DNA of 64,000 bases, taken from NCBI GenBank assembly GCA_902778895.1, contig CACYZF010000008.1, positions 62,001 to 126,000 of the forward strand, in the 5' to 3' direction. Shown piece by piece: positions 1-9,614 of this stretch. Each line of letters opens with the position of its first letter. The first letter of the stretch is position 1. The notes below the pieces were generated by a model. It had not been told where the DNA came from and ran no database searches. It worked only from the letters and a program-made list of their open reading frames with translations. The translations under genes and the position numbers were made by a program. The stretch is from an uncultured bacterium. GTDB lineage: Bacteria; Verrucomicrobiota; Lentisphaeria; Victivallales; UBA1829.

Positions 1-893
1 GAAACATATTGCAGCATCCACTCGCCGACACGGCGCTCCAATGTGTCTGGGTCGTTTTCAAGCGCAGACAAACAGTGAGCTGGCCGCGATGCGTAATCCG
101 TCAAGACATTGAGCAGAGCGTATGCTGTTTCACCGTTTTCCTCGATATAGCTGTCGATCAAATTATCTAAATGTTCGTCTCGCTCTTTTGCCTCGATTTC
201 CTCTTTCTCATTCTTTGGAGCACGGAATTGTAACACTCTTGATATTTCCGGCATAAATTCCGATTTAGTAACCTTTTTGGCATTCAGAAGTTCAATCTTT
301 TTCCGGAACATTTCTTTTATCGCAGAAATAGCTCCATATTTCAACTTAAAGTCTGCCTCTATACTGTCCGAGTTCCTATTATGGCAATATTTGAATTCGA
401 TACTGTTTTTTCCGAAGATCATCCCGTTCTTACAAATCATACGGCAGAATCCAATATCGAATTTTAAGGCCATCTTCCGATTATAGCTATTGCTGATCCG
501 AAGAAAAAGACGCCATTCTTCATCTGCGTTTTCTCCGAGGCAGACTCGTTCCTGTTTGGAAAGAAAATCCATTGTGCAATAGCTTTGGGAAGACGGCATT
601 CTGAGATTGAAGAATTCCATCGAATCTGTTTTATCTTCACCAAACACTTGCTTAAAACATTTTTTTCCAAGTTCAAAGGCTTGCTTGTTTGTAATCAGCT
701 TATAAGAATTCCTTACTACGGCAAAGATATAGCCGTCGGAAACCCTTTTTAGGGCTTTGAAGCCAGGAATCATTATGGATTGATCGAACATTAAAAGCTG
801 ACCGCCCTCTTCTCTGTTCGCTGATGTATAAATCGGTGACAAGTCAACATCGAAGAATGCGTCTTCAAGTTCGTAAAGCGTCTTCTTGGGCAT
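1..893 (-). CDS. DUF932-domain protein, 3' end beyond the window
   Basis: I translated this frame by hand because no stop occurs before the left edge. It starts at ATG 893 with GGAGGA about 7 bases upstream and reads about 297 codons. The protein begins MPKKTLYELEDAFFDVDLSP and later has GFKALKRVSDGYIFAVVRNSYKLITN, the look of the DUF932 family found on phages, plasmids and genomic islands. The biochemical role of DUF932 is not established. It lies 21 bases after the stop of the RelE/UvrD gene on the same strand, so it is probably the next gene of the same transcript. The C-terminus is missing. I am fairly sure of the gene and less sure of the family. Confidence 0.75.
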   Translation of the reverse strand, partial: MPKKTLYELEDAFFDVDLSPIYTSANREEGGQLLMFDQSIMIPGFKALKRVSDGYIFAVVRNSYKLITNKQAFELGKKCFKQVFGEDKTDSMEFFNLRMPSSQSYCTMDFLSKQERVCLGENADEEWRLFLRISNSYNRKMALKFDIGFCRMICKNGMIFGKNSIEFKYCHNRNSDSIEADFKLKYGAISAIKEMFRKKIELLNAKKVTKSEFMPEISRVLQFRAPKNEKEEIEAKERDEHLDNLIDSYIEENGETAYALLNVLTDYASRPAHCLSALENDPDTLERRVGEWMLQYV

Positions 894-914
894 ATTGTCC
901 TCCAGTTCTTTCTT

Positions 915-3017
915 TTATTTTTTCAAGAATTCCGACATCTGCCCGTAGCCACTTACAAAAGCCCCTTTCTGTGCTCTTGTGAGAGCCACATATAGGAGAC
1001 ACTTTTCCGCTGTTATTGTTTCCTGTTCGCTTATTGCGTCACTATGATCTATTGCTGAAGCCAATGGAATGATACGCTTATTTGCCGCGACAACAAATAC
1101 ATATTGGAATTCCAGCCCCTTGACGCGATGCATGGTCGCTACGCGGATGCCATCCAATCCTCGATCATCTGCTTTGTTTCCTTTTATTTCATAACAGCGG
1201 ATTCCTTTTGCCGTAAACTGCGAGATATAATCATCCAAAAGCTTGTGCGTCCTCGCGACGACACAGATATTTTTCGCGGAAACTCCACCATCAACAAGTC
1301 CTTTGATTTCCTTCAAAACTGAATCAAATTCCTCATTCGCGTTGGAGAAAGAGTGTACTTGCGGAGGATCACCATGTGTCAGAGATTGACAACGGTCTCC
1401 CGTATCGAAATCATCATCAAGGTCGTCAAAAGAGATGCCGTTCAAAAGCGCAAAAGCCGCCTTCCGTATTTCTTCCGTTGTGCGATAGTTGATACGGAGA
1501 ATACTACTACGGCCTCTGACATTAATGCCGCACTTCGACAAGGATGCTTTGTTCTTATAGATCCGCTGATGAGCATCTCCAACAATAAAGATATCGTTCT
1601 CGTGTTCTTCTCCCGCAATCGCACGGAGAAGACGGAATCCATTAACGCTGAGATCCTGACCTTCGTCAACAATCACATGCTTATATCTGGTCTCGGAATT
1701 GGACTTCAAAAGAAGCATCCGGCATTCATACATCGCAGTATTGATATCCCGAACCTGTCGTTCTTTCATCATGTTCTGATAGGTTTCAAAAACCTTCCAA
1801 ATCTGCATGCGTTTCTTTCTGTCAAGCCTTGTGCCTCGTCCCGTTCTTGTTGCTTTGATATACTTTTCGAGGGAAAAAGCTTCCTGGGCAACAACGATTC
1901 TATTATATTCGTCCTCATAAAAGCTTGCAGGGAATTCGTCGCCAAGGTCATTTGCAGCCACAACATCTTCCCAGATTTTTTGAGTTTTATCATCATAAAT
2001 AATCTCTGCAGAATAACCATGCTCTCGCAAAAATTGCGCCACCCAGGCATCAAGATTGATAACATCTATTCTGCGGAGTTCATCCATCGTGCAGATTTTC
2101 CGCAGGTTATCCTTTATGTCCGAAGCAAGATTCGCTGTAAAGGTTGTAAAAAGAATGCGCTCTTTGTCTTTTAAACCTCCAGCCAGCTGTTTTGCGCGAT
2201 GCATTGCCACGACGGTCTTTCCGGTTCCTGCACCACCGAGAACGCGGGCCGCTCCGGAATAATTCTTGTTTACGATCTTTCTCTGTGTCGGATGCAGAAA
2301 AACGCGCCATTTCTCCAGTGGTTCCGCCATAATACGCCGCAATTCTTCCTCTCCTTCGACCACAACAAAAGATTTCAATGTTTCCGGGCGGTTCAGAGCT
2401 TCGGCAAGATTGCTGGATACCGTTTCAGTTTTCTGTTCCTGTTGTACCAAAGCCTTTACTTCACTCAAAGGGAATCCCTCGGCGAGCCACGAAAGGGATT
2501 CAAAAGCGTCTGCTGGGAAGCTGTTTTTATGGGAAAAGAACTCCTGTGCATCATGAATGCCTCTTGCAAAAGGAATCAATTCTTTCGGCAAACCAAGTTC
2601 CAGCAGATCTTTATCCGATATCTTCGAGAATAGCATATTGTCTTGTGCTGATGGAACAATCTGGGGTGCAGCGACCACGTCATAGACCTGTATAGCACCA
2701 GTCAAAGGATTGACCTCGCACTTTTTATTCCTTGCCCATGCATAGGCCTTGTCATGATGGTCTACCCAAAGAAGCAGATAAACGCCCGTTGCCTGCTGTC
2801 GGACAACAATCCCTCTGTAGGTATCATCAATACGGACTGAGTAGATTTTCCTGTCCTGACAAGCGTTGAGTTTTTCATAATTGATTCCAGGAGATGTGGG
2901 ATTATTCCGGAGTTTGTTCATGAACTCCGTAACCTTTCCCTGAATCTGTCTCGGCAATGCTACAAGAGCAGTCAAAAAGGTTTCGGATATCGCGAGTTTA
3001 GGCGGTTGTTCGTTCAT
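915..3017 (-). CDS. UvrD/Rep-type helicase with N-terminal RelE-like domain
   Basis: A superfamily 1 DNA helicase of 700 residues. Residues 1-100 resemble a RelE/YoeB-type toxin fold (short helices, then KIYSVRIDDTYRGIVV and LLLWVDHHDKAYAWA). The helicase part has Walker A GGAGTGKT near residue 260, Walker B VDEGQDL near 452 and motif VI YVALTRAQKG close to the C-terminus. GAGGAGG sits 8 bases before ATG 3017, which fixes the start. RelE-like plus UvrD fusions are known from defence islands, where the N-terminal part may bind RNA or ribosomes or may only be a structural adaptor; this is inference. It follows the DruE-like gene after 156 bases and precedes the DUF932 gene by 21 bases. Confidence 0.85.
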   Translation of the reverse strand: MNEQPPKLAISETFLTALVALPRQIQGKVTEFMNKLRNNPTSPGINYEKLNACQDRKIYSVRIDDTYRGIVVRQQATGVYLLLWVDHHDKAYAWARNKKCEVNPLTGAIQVYDVVAAPQIVPSAQDNMLFSKISDKDLLELGLPKELIPFARGIHDAQEFFSHKNSFPADAFESLSWLAEGFPLSEVKALVQQEQKTETVSSNLAEALNRPETLKSFVVVEGEEELRRIMAEPLEKWRVFLHPTQRKIVNKNYSGAARVLGGAGTGKTVVAMHRAKQLAGGLKDKERILFTTFTANLASDIKDNLRKICTMDELRRIDVINLDAWVAQFLREHGYSAEIIYDDKTQKIWEDVVAANDLGDEFPASFYEDEYNRIVVAQEAFSLEKYIKATRTGRGTRLDRKKRMQIWKVFETYQNMMKERQVRDINTAMYECRMLLLKSNSETRYKHVIVDEGQDLSVNGFRLLRAIAGEEHENDIFIVGDAHQRIYKNKASLSKCGINVRGRSSILRINYRTTEEIRKAAFALLNGISFDDLDDDFDTGDRCQSLTHGDPPQVHSFSNANEEFDSVLKEIKGLVDGGVSAKNICVVARTHKLLDDYISQFTAKGIRCYEIKGNKADDRGLDGIRVATMHRVKGLEFQYVFVVAANKRIIPLASAIDHSDAISEQETITAEKCLLYVALTRAQKGAFVSGYGQMSEFLKK

Positions 3018-3173
3018 CTGTTATACCTCCTCGGAAAGGAACCATCATCTATTGACTTTTCTGACGAATGGCTCTACTGTTATGGGTTAAGAATCGTCGG
3101 ATTGGATTAATTCATGTTTTTCGTAGGAAATCTCCTCTCTATGGATGGTTTTATTATCAATATCTGTCTTGTT

Positions 3174-6100
3174 TCATGGATTATTGAAAAACGCGTCGAT
3201 CTCGTCAACGCTCGTGAATATCTTCCATCCTGTTTTTTCCGCTTTTTCGCGGTCTGCCTGCTGAGCTTCCGTCATATATCCTATCTTGCGTTTTACCCAT
3301 GCAAGTTCAATTTCAGCGATAACCATACCTGATTCATCTACGAGTTCGTACCCAACCTCTTCTGGGGGTATAATACTCTTTTCCTCTAAAACATCAACGA
3401 GCTTACCCGTATCGTCATCAAAAATCATTCCACGGATAGCAACCCAGCCATCATTGGAACCAGTGGTGAGCGTGTCTTCCGCAGAGCTATCCGTCTGTCC
3501 ATAAGGTAAAGCTACATAAGCGTGACTGTCAAGCCCAGATTTGCAAATCGCAACAAAGCTCTTATTGAACTGCATTACATTAAAGAATTGCCAGAATCCG
3601 TTCCATTCCTGCTCATATTTATCCGTCCTTCTGTCCGTCCGGTCATCCAACAACGCAACAACAGATACAGGGGCATTCTTATCTGTTTTCATTCGTGCAA
3701 CAAGTATTCCTGCGTAAGCATAAAAGTGCGTATCGCTGCTTCTCGGGATCCATGTGCCGAAGAATGTGCCGGGGTGAACGAATATATCATCCGAAAAATG
3801 CACTTGGCTGTTTATTTTTCCGACAGTATCAATCCAATCCAAAAATGCAAGATTGTTTGTGGTTTTTGTCGGTTCCAGAAGGGAAAGAGAATATGCTCTT
3901 GCTTGTGTTTCAAACAGCGTTTCAGCATTATCCATATCCAGATAACGCATCAAAAGCTCAAAAGCTAGCATCTTTCCTGGCTTCAGTTCGTCCGCATTCC
4001 CAATGGTTGGCTGGTACATCTTTGCACCGGACGGCATTTTCTCGGGGGCAAGTGTGGAAGTGGCATATTCTCCCTGAGACTGGAAAACAGACTGCACATC
4101 CCTCCAACTCAAAGTCCAGACGTGATATCTTCCACTTCTACGAATGGCTTCTCGCTTAAGAGTATCATCCGCAACCTTGTCTTTATGATAGATGAATCCG
4201 TCTGTAAAAATGGCGACAGGCAGTTTGTCCTGCTTTCCTATCTGTCTGATAACGAAATCAGGTTTGCATTGAACAGATACTCCCTGCGTCGGACCCAATG
4301 TCACCTGCGGCTCAATTTCCCAAGAAAATTCATTGACCTTCAGAATGTAGCCCTCTTTATCATTGACAAGAGATTTGGATATCTCAATTTTGCGTTTTTC
4401 ATTTCCCATCTGGGCGAGAGCTTCTACAAAACGTCGTTCCAATTCACTATCAAACAAAGAGTTTACAGAAACATTTCCCAATCTTTCTATCTTAGTCAGA
4501 TTGTTTTTCCCGCTTAAGATAGATTTCAGTATGCGAATCGCCGTACTACGCGAAATATTACCGATATTCTGACTTTGGCGGTAAGCATACAAGCAGTGAT
4601 AGCATCCATCTTTTTTCGGGTCTTCCTTGCAGGAACACTGTTCTAGTTTCTGAAGCGCCCGTTCAAAAATGTCTATCAGAGACCCCTGTTCATTCATCAG
4701 CTGTTTCAGATAGCCCGTGCCACCGGGGACAGAATCATAAATAACAAGATACTGCTTCCTATAGTCCGCATCCGGTACAGGTACTTCGCTGACCGTAGCG
4801 CGAAGATGATCCACATTTCCGAAGTACTCCTTCATGCCGAGCATAAAAGCCGCAGCGAAGGATTCTGTTCTGATGGTGGAGGCATCCATTGTTGTGGCCG
4901 GAATCAAGATGCGTAAAGCCTCCGTAGCAAACTCCCTATAAAGGAAAAGGCACTCCACGAACGGATCATTATTAAACGCCTGCATTTTACGGGTCTTACA
5001 ATAGAAAGTATGGACCTCCTTGCCGTGCTCCGGCTGAATCTTTCCACAGTATTTGCATATTTTGAATCCCTTTCGGACATCCTCAACGCCAGATACTGTC
5101 ATCTTTTCGCCGACCAAATCACTTTCACCGAAGTTGATCTCCCGGAGTGTAGCTTTCTTAACAAACTCATACCCGAAAGCAAAATCTTCATTGTCCATCT
5201 CATAGGCGCAGGCGATGTCATGATCTTCATCGACGTCAACCAGAAGCTGTTTGCAATAGAACACATTGGAGCGGTCGTCGCTTTCATCGGAAATAAGGCT
5301 TTTGGTATAATCCATGTTGGAGTAGACCATTTGCACCTTGAGCATGTTTCGAACTTGTCCTGCATCCGCCCATGCAGGGCTTCCGCACTGGGGACAACAT
5401 GCCGTGTCTTTTCCGGCTTCTTCAATTTGAGCATGGGAACAGTTCGGGCATAGTCTCCATTTTGCCGATTGAGCACTTGTCAAATCCACTTGGTCGATGG
5501 TGAGTTTCCTGCCGTCCACATAGAAACTGTTGTTCGGCGCAAATTCACTGATTGCAGCAGATGCCGAGCGGCTGTACTCGTATACGGATTTCCTGAATCT
5601 GTTATTGGTCTGCGGAGTCCCCGTCTCATCATCTTTACGGTACAGTATCGCTTTTAAGACTATGCCAGACTCCGGGAAAGCATAATTCGGCAGAAGACCT
5701 TCATCCGAAAGGAAATTGAAGATATCTTTCTTGTTGATCTCCTTAACTACATTCATAAGGGCAGACTGTTCAGCCTTCAGTTCTTTTATTTCCTCATCAT
5801 AAGAAATGTCCCTGGGCCTTGCTTCCAGTTCCTTTACCATATCTTTCAGTAACTTAATGCTTTGCGACAGGGAATCCTTCTGCTTTTTCAGCGCTCTGAA
5901 GGCTTCTAGTATGCGGATGTGCATCGGGCTCTCTTTCAGCTTGTTGCCCTGTGCAAAGACGCGCAATTCATTCCTTACCGTATCATCAAGGTGCTGAGCA
6001 AAGAGTTGGATAAACGAGTTCAGAAGGTGAGACAGATTGTTCTGTACATAATGCAGGAAATTGAACGGGAAAACATCAATTGGGTGACTGTCCAGTTTTC

Positions 6101-9100
6101 CAAGAACTACGCTTACATTTTTTGGGATGGACTGTTCCGTCGCTCCTCGCTTTACCCAGGAATCCATGCAATAAGCCACAAACTGGCGTTCCAATACAGC
6201 AGATGCTTTCAGGAATATCTTAGGCGGCACCACATTGCCTTCCATCATGTCCAACGGATCAGCGTAGAAATACAAATCGTGCGGTCTTGCAGCGGCAATT
6301 GCAAGTGTCAACGCATTGCCATCTTTACGGCCAGCTCGTCCTGTTCGCTGCAAAAACTGCGACTGTGCCGGAGGCATACTGCAAAGGATAACAGTCGAAA
6401 GGTCTCCGATATCAATTCCCATTTCCAGCGTAGGCGTACAAGATAACACATTCGGATCCCACACCTGTTTCGTATCTTTTTTGCGCTTGAAATCAACTTC
6501 AAGGGACTCCCGGTCATCACGCTCCAGAAGTCCTGTATGCTCTTTGGCATTGATGCGGACGATGTCGCCTGTTGAGAACAGTTTCCCATAATAATCCAAC
6601 TGAGCGGAATTGCTCTCTTCAAATTTTCCGGCGCAGGCACTGCGGATGCATGCCGCATTATTCCAGAAAAGCTTATTTTCTGCGGCTACAGCATGAGTAA
6701 TTCCGCAGGCATCGCATTTCATTTGGATAACATCATCCGAGATAAAAACTCTGTTCTTGTCAAGGGCGTAAATCGTATATTCTGCCGTAGCAGGAATACT
6801 GACAACAATCCCGTCCTTCACAAGCTCCTCAAGAATGATACGGCTGATGGCCGTGTATGTTGATGAATCGATCAGCGTAAGCGTCTCATTGCAGCAAGCG
6901 GTAATCCAGTCTACATATTTTTTCCCTGACTCAGTGTCAAAGCTAATGATTCTTCGGTTTTGTCCTACGGGACGGTATATAAAACGAGGTGTATTTCTTC
7001 CCGACTGTCTGCCTGGCATCCAGCTTACTCTGTCATTGGAAAGCAGGTAAGTATCTCCATTTCCTTTGAGAAAGAGTGTGAACGCATCATCCATGAAAGC
7101 GCCGTTCTGCGCCATAAGCTTCAAGTACCCCGCCACCATCTGCGCGAAGCGCTCTGCTCTGATACTGTCCAATCCTCCAATCTCGTTGGTTACACGCTCA
7201 TGGACAGCATTGGAAACCCTTGTGATAGTTTCCACAGGGAACGACAGGCAGGAACAGCCCGATTTCTCTAAGGTGCGACCAATACGGCTGGTAAGGCCGT
7301 ATTCCAGCATGATTTCATAGGAGATGCGCTTTTCAATATCTCCCATCAGCTTTTTTGCCCTTGCATCTTTTCCGAACTTGCGCTTTTGGGTCATATCCTC
7401 ATAGGCGCTCATCCATGTCATGTTGGGAGCGATGAAGAAGCTGACAAAACTCTCGTCATCCAAATGGGCATGCCAGTACTTGATAAAGCCGTTGGTGAAA
7501 TCCGCAAGGGAAAGACCGGCTCCGCCATCCTGAACATAATGCTGGACTGCTGTCCTGAACCCGAATCTCCATGTGCGGGCATTGAAGAATCCGGCACGAT
7601 GAGCGGCATCCTGAACATTATCGGAGAATGCCAGCGTTTTCTTGTCATCATTGAATCTTGAGGCAAAGAGCTGAGAAAGTTCCGTGCTGATCTCCGTCGC
7701 GCTTCTCAGTCCCATAAGGGAAAGACCGCGCTTCGATCCGCAGAATGGACAGATAAACTGTTTGTTGTCTTTTGAGCCTGTTGTCGGTATCGGACTGGGC
7801 AGAACAACATCCACCATGTCGGAACCGCAGTTGTCGCATCTTGCGGACGAATCGTCTCCACTTTTCACCCGCAAACAGTCAGGACAAATATGCCCTGGGA
7901 CTACTCCCCATGGATAATTATTATCATGTTTGTGAGGGAACATCATGACAATCTTGTCATCCGCCTTGAAGAAACGGTTATAGAAAGTCTCCAGACTGTT
8001 TATCGTTGCATTTCCACGCTCACTGAGGATGGACGTCCAGCCCGTTGCGCCGCAGTCCCTGCAGTTGACCACGGGAAGATACTGCTTCGCCTGTTTGGCA
8101 TTCAGATCATGGGCGATGGCGTATGTCAACTCGTTTCCTGAAACTTTGGCTACCAGACGGCGCAGTTCCCTCATCCAAAGCTGTACCTGAACATTCAGGA
8201 ACGGTCGCAAACTGTCCGGTTTCCCCGTTCTGGCATGGGAAATCAGAGCAAGCAAAGCATTGACCGCCGCTTCGGCATCTTCCAGTTCCTTAAGCTGCGG
8301 ATAATTTACTTCCAGTTCTTCGATTATGTTCTGGACCTGATGATAATTGCCTTTGATCAGGGTAATCATTGCCTGCATAAAGCTGTGGTGCATCAGGTGT
8401 TCACCGAGAGCTATCCGTCCATCGGGCATGGTCACATCCACGTCGGACATGTCCGTCCAAGCGGACGCGGCTGCCTTAAGATAAGCATTCTCATCGTCCT
8501 GCCCCACAAGCTTGACAAGTCCGGCAACCTGCTCCGCAGTCGGCATGGTGAAGTCCGTAATCTCCTGCCCCTCGAAGAACTCGTCAGGGGACAGGCGGTC
8601 TTCCGTTACGATTGCATCGTCCTCGAACGGTTCTCCAAATATCTCCTCGGCATATTGAAGGATGCTCTTGCCGTTATCCTTGGACCCCATGGTCGCGGAT
8701 GTGCCGATACAGCAAAGAAACCCACCCGGAGTAAACAGGCGCGATTTCAGTCTGCGGAGCAGGCACGCAAGGTCTGTACCTTGCGCGCCGTCAAAAGTAT
8801 GCAGTTCATCGACTGCGATGTATTTCAATGTATCCGGTTTGTTTTCTTTCCACAGAGCCGCATCCTTCGGACGGACGAGCAGATAATCCAGCATCTTGTA
8901 GTTCGTCATCAGGATGTCCGGAGGATTCCCCAGCATGGTTTCGTGATCGGAAATAACGTTATCCTCGCTCATCAGACGGCAGGGATTCTGTTCATGTCCG
9001 CCGACGTACATACCGGCAGTCACATTGCCTCGGAGTTCCGGGCTTGTCCAGATAAGTTCCGCGATTCGTTTCGCCTGATCAGACGCCAACGCGTTCATTG

Positions 9101-9491
9101 GATAGATGATGAGCGCCTTGATGCCGGGTTCGCCTCTGTGCTGATAGCAGTATTCCAGGATGGGGTACAGGAAGCACTCAGTCTTACCGGAACCAGTGCC
9201 GGTCGCGATAAGCGTTGATCGGCCATCGTCTCCCGTGAGCCGGGTGAATGCGGTCTGCTGATGAACATAGGGAATGTAGGCGGGATGAATTGCGTCAAAG
9301 CATGTCGGCATCGACTCGGCAACACGGAAAGGCAACCGCACGGAAACATAAGGCTCATGATAGACCGAATCCCTGGTTTTCAGCAGCCTTTTGATGGACC
9401 CCTTGAAGGGCGCGTTGGTCATCGGGAACGTGGTTTCGATATAGTCCCCGATGCCTTTCTCCAATTGCTTTGCGAGTATGGATGGTAACAT
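3174..9491 (-). CDS. Giant DEAD/DEAH helicase with DUF1998 end, DruE-like
   Basis: A 2105-residue superfamily 2 helicase, the size reported for Druantia DruE and about twice DISARM DrmA. Walker A ATGTGSGKTE lies near residues 96-105 and the DEAH-box variant VDELH near 224. The second RecA lobe has TLEMGIDIGDL and QRTGRAGRKDGN. Several CxxC pairs (CRDCG, CPDC, CDNCG, CPFCG, CPNC, CPQCG) suggest zinc ribbons in the middle. The C-terminal part carries the DUF1998/MZB signature DSVPGGTGYLKQL followed by CSCKEDPKKDGCYHCLYA. The start at 9491 has AAGGAGAG upstream. The 5' end is duplicated at 11356-11430. It probably translocates on DNA during anti-phage defence; DrmA/DrmB fusion is the alternative label. 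Confidence 0.88.
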   Translation of the reverse strand: MLPSILAKQLEKGIGDYIETTFPMTNAPFKGSIKRLLKTRDSVYHEPYVSVRLPFRVAESMPTCFDAIHPAYIPYVHQQTAFTRLTGDDGRSTLIATGTGSGKTECFLYPILEYCYQHRGEPGIKALIIYPMNALASDQAKRIAELIWTSPELRGNVTAGMYVGGHEQNPCRLMSEDNVISDHETMLGNPPDILMTNYKMLDYLLVRPKDAALWKENKPDTLKYIAVDELHTFDGAQGTDLACLLRRLKSRLFTPGGFLCCIGTSATMGSKDNGKSILQYAEEIFGEPFEDDAIVTEDRLSPDEFFEGQEITDFTMPTAEQVAGLVKLVGQDDENAYLKAAASAWTDMSDVDVTMPDGRIALGEHLMHHSFMQAMITLIKGNYHQVQNIIEELEVNYPQLKELEDAEAAVNALLALISHARTGKPDSLRPFLNVQVQLWMRELRRLVAKVSGNELTYAIAHDLNAKQAKQYLPVVNCRDCGATGWTSILSERGNATINSLETFYNRFFKADDKIVMMFPHKHDNNYPWGVVPGHICPDCLRVKSGDDSSARCDNCGSDMVDVVLPSPIPTTGSKDNKQFICPFCGSKRGLSLMGLRSATEISTELSQLFASRFNDDKKTLAFSDNVQDAAHRAGFFNARTWRFGFRTAVQHYVQDGGAGLSLADFTNGFIKYWHAHLDDESFVSFFIAPNMTWMSAYEDMTQKRKFGKDARAKKLMGDIEKRISYEIMLEYGLTSRIGRTLEKSGCSCLSFPVETITRVSNAVHERVTNEIGGLDSIRAERFAQMVAGYLKLMAQNGAFMDDAFTLFLKGNGDTYLLSNDRVSWMPGRQSGRNTPRFIYRPVGQNRRIISFDTESGKKYVDWITACCNETLTLIDSSTYTAISRIILEELVKDGIVVSIPATAEYTIYALDKNRVFISDDVIQMKCDACGITHAVAAENKLFWNNAACIRSACAGKFEESNSAQLDYYGKLFSTGDIVRINAKEHTGLLERDDRESLEVDFKRKKDTKQVWDPNVLSCTPTLEMGIDIGDLSTVILCSMPPAQSQFLQRTGRAGRKDGNALTLAIAAARPHDLYFYADPLDMMEGNVVPPKIFLKASAVLERQFVAYCMDSWVKRGATEQSIPKNVSVVLGKLDSHPIDVFPFNFLHYVQNNLSHLLNSFIQLFAQHLDDTVRNELRVFAQGNKLKESPMHIRILEAFRALKKQKDSLSQSIKLLKDMVKELEARPRDISYDEEIKELKAEQSALMNVVKEINKKDIFNFLSDEGLLPNYAFPESGIVLKAILYRKDDETGTPQTNNRFRKSVYEYSRSASAAISEFAPNNSFYVDGRKLTIDQVDLTSAQSAKWRLCPNCSHAQIEEAGKDTACCPQCGSPAWADAGQVRNMLKVQMVYSNMDYTKSLISDESDDRSNVFYCKQLLVDVDEDHDIACAYEMDNEDFAFGYEFVKKATLREINFGESDLVGEKMTVSGVEDVRKGFKICKYCGKIQPEHGKEVHTFYCKTRKMQAFNNDPFVECLFLYREFATEALRILIPATTMDASTIRTESFAAAFMLGMKEYFGNVDHLRATVSEVPVPDADYRKQYLVIYDSVPGGTGYLKQLMNEQGSLIDIFERALQKLEQCSCKEDPKKDGCYHCLYAYRQSQNIGNISRSTAIRILKSILSGKNNLTKIERLGNVSVNSLFDSELERRFVEALAQMGNEKRKIEISKSLVNDKEGYILKVNEFSWEIEPQVTLGPTQGVSVQCKPDFVIRQIGKQDKLPVAIFTDGFIYHKDKVADDTLKREAIRRSGRYHVWTLSWRDVQSVFQSQGEYATSTLAPEKMPSGAKMYQPTIGNADELKPGKMLAFELLMRYLDMDNAETLFETQARAYSLSLLEPTKTTNNLAFLDWIDTVGKINSQVHFSDDIFVHPGTFFGTWIPRSSDTHFYAYAGILVARMKTDKNAPVSVVALLDDRTDRRTDKYEQEWNGFWQFFNVMQFNKSFVAICKSGLDSHAYVALPYGQTDSSAEDTLTTGSNDGWVAIRGMIFDDDTGKLVDVLEEKSIIPPEEVGYELVDESGMVIAEIELAWVKRKIGYMTEAQQADREKAEKTGWKIFTSVDEIDAFFNNP

Positions 9492-9548
9492 ACCGCCTGC
9501 TCTCCTTAGTTTATATTCATGTTGGAGCCTGTTTAAACCTCATTTGGA

Positions 9549-9598
9549 TTCACTTAATTCTCTTAAAATCCGGTTTTGCTTTAAGTGGATTAAGTGAA
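9549..9598. promoter_or_regulatory. Inverted repeat with TTAAGTG half-sites before the DruE-like gene
   Basis: The 10-base arms TTCACTTAAT (9549-9558) and ATTAAGTGAA (9589-9598) are perfect inverted repeats 30 bases apart. A third TTAAGTG lies just inside the right arm, at 9581-9587. The element sits in the 123-base gap between the AlbA_2 stop and the DruE-like start. It could be an operator for an island regulator or a weak bidirectional terminator. No T-tract follows it closely, which favours a binding site. Confidence 0.4.
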
Positions 9599-9614
9599 TT
9601 GGGAAGCCCCATGA

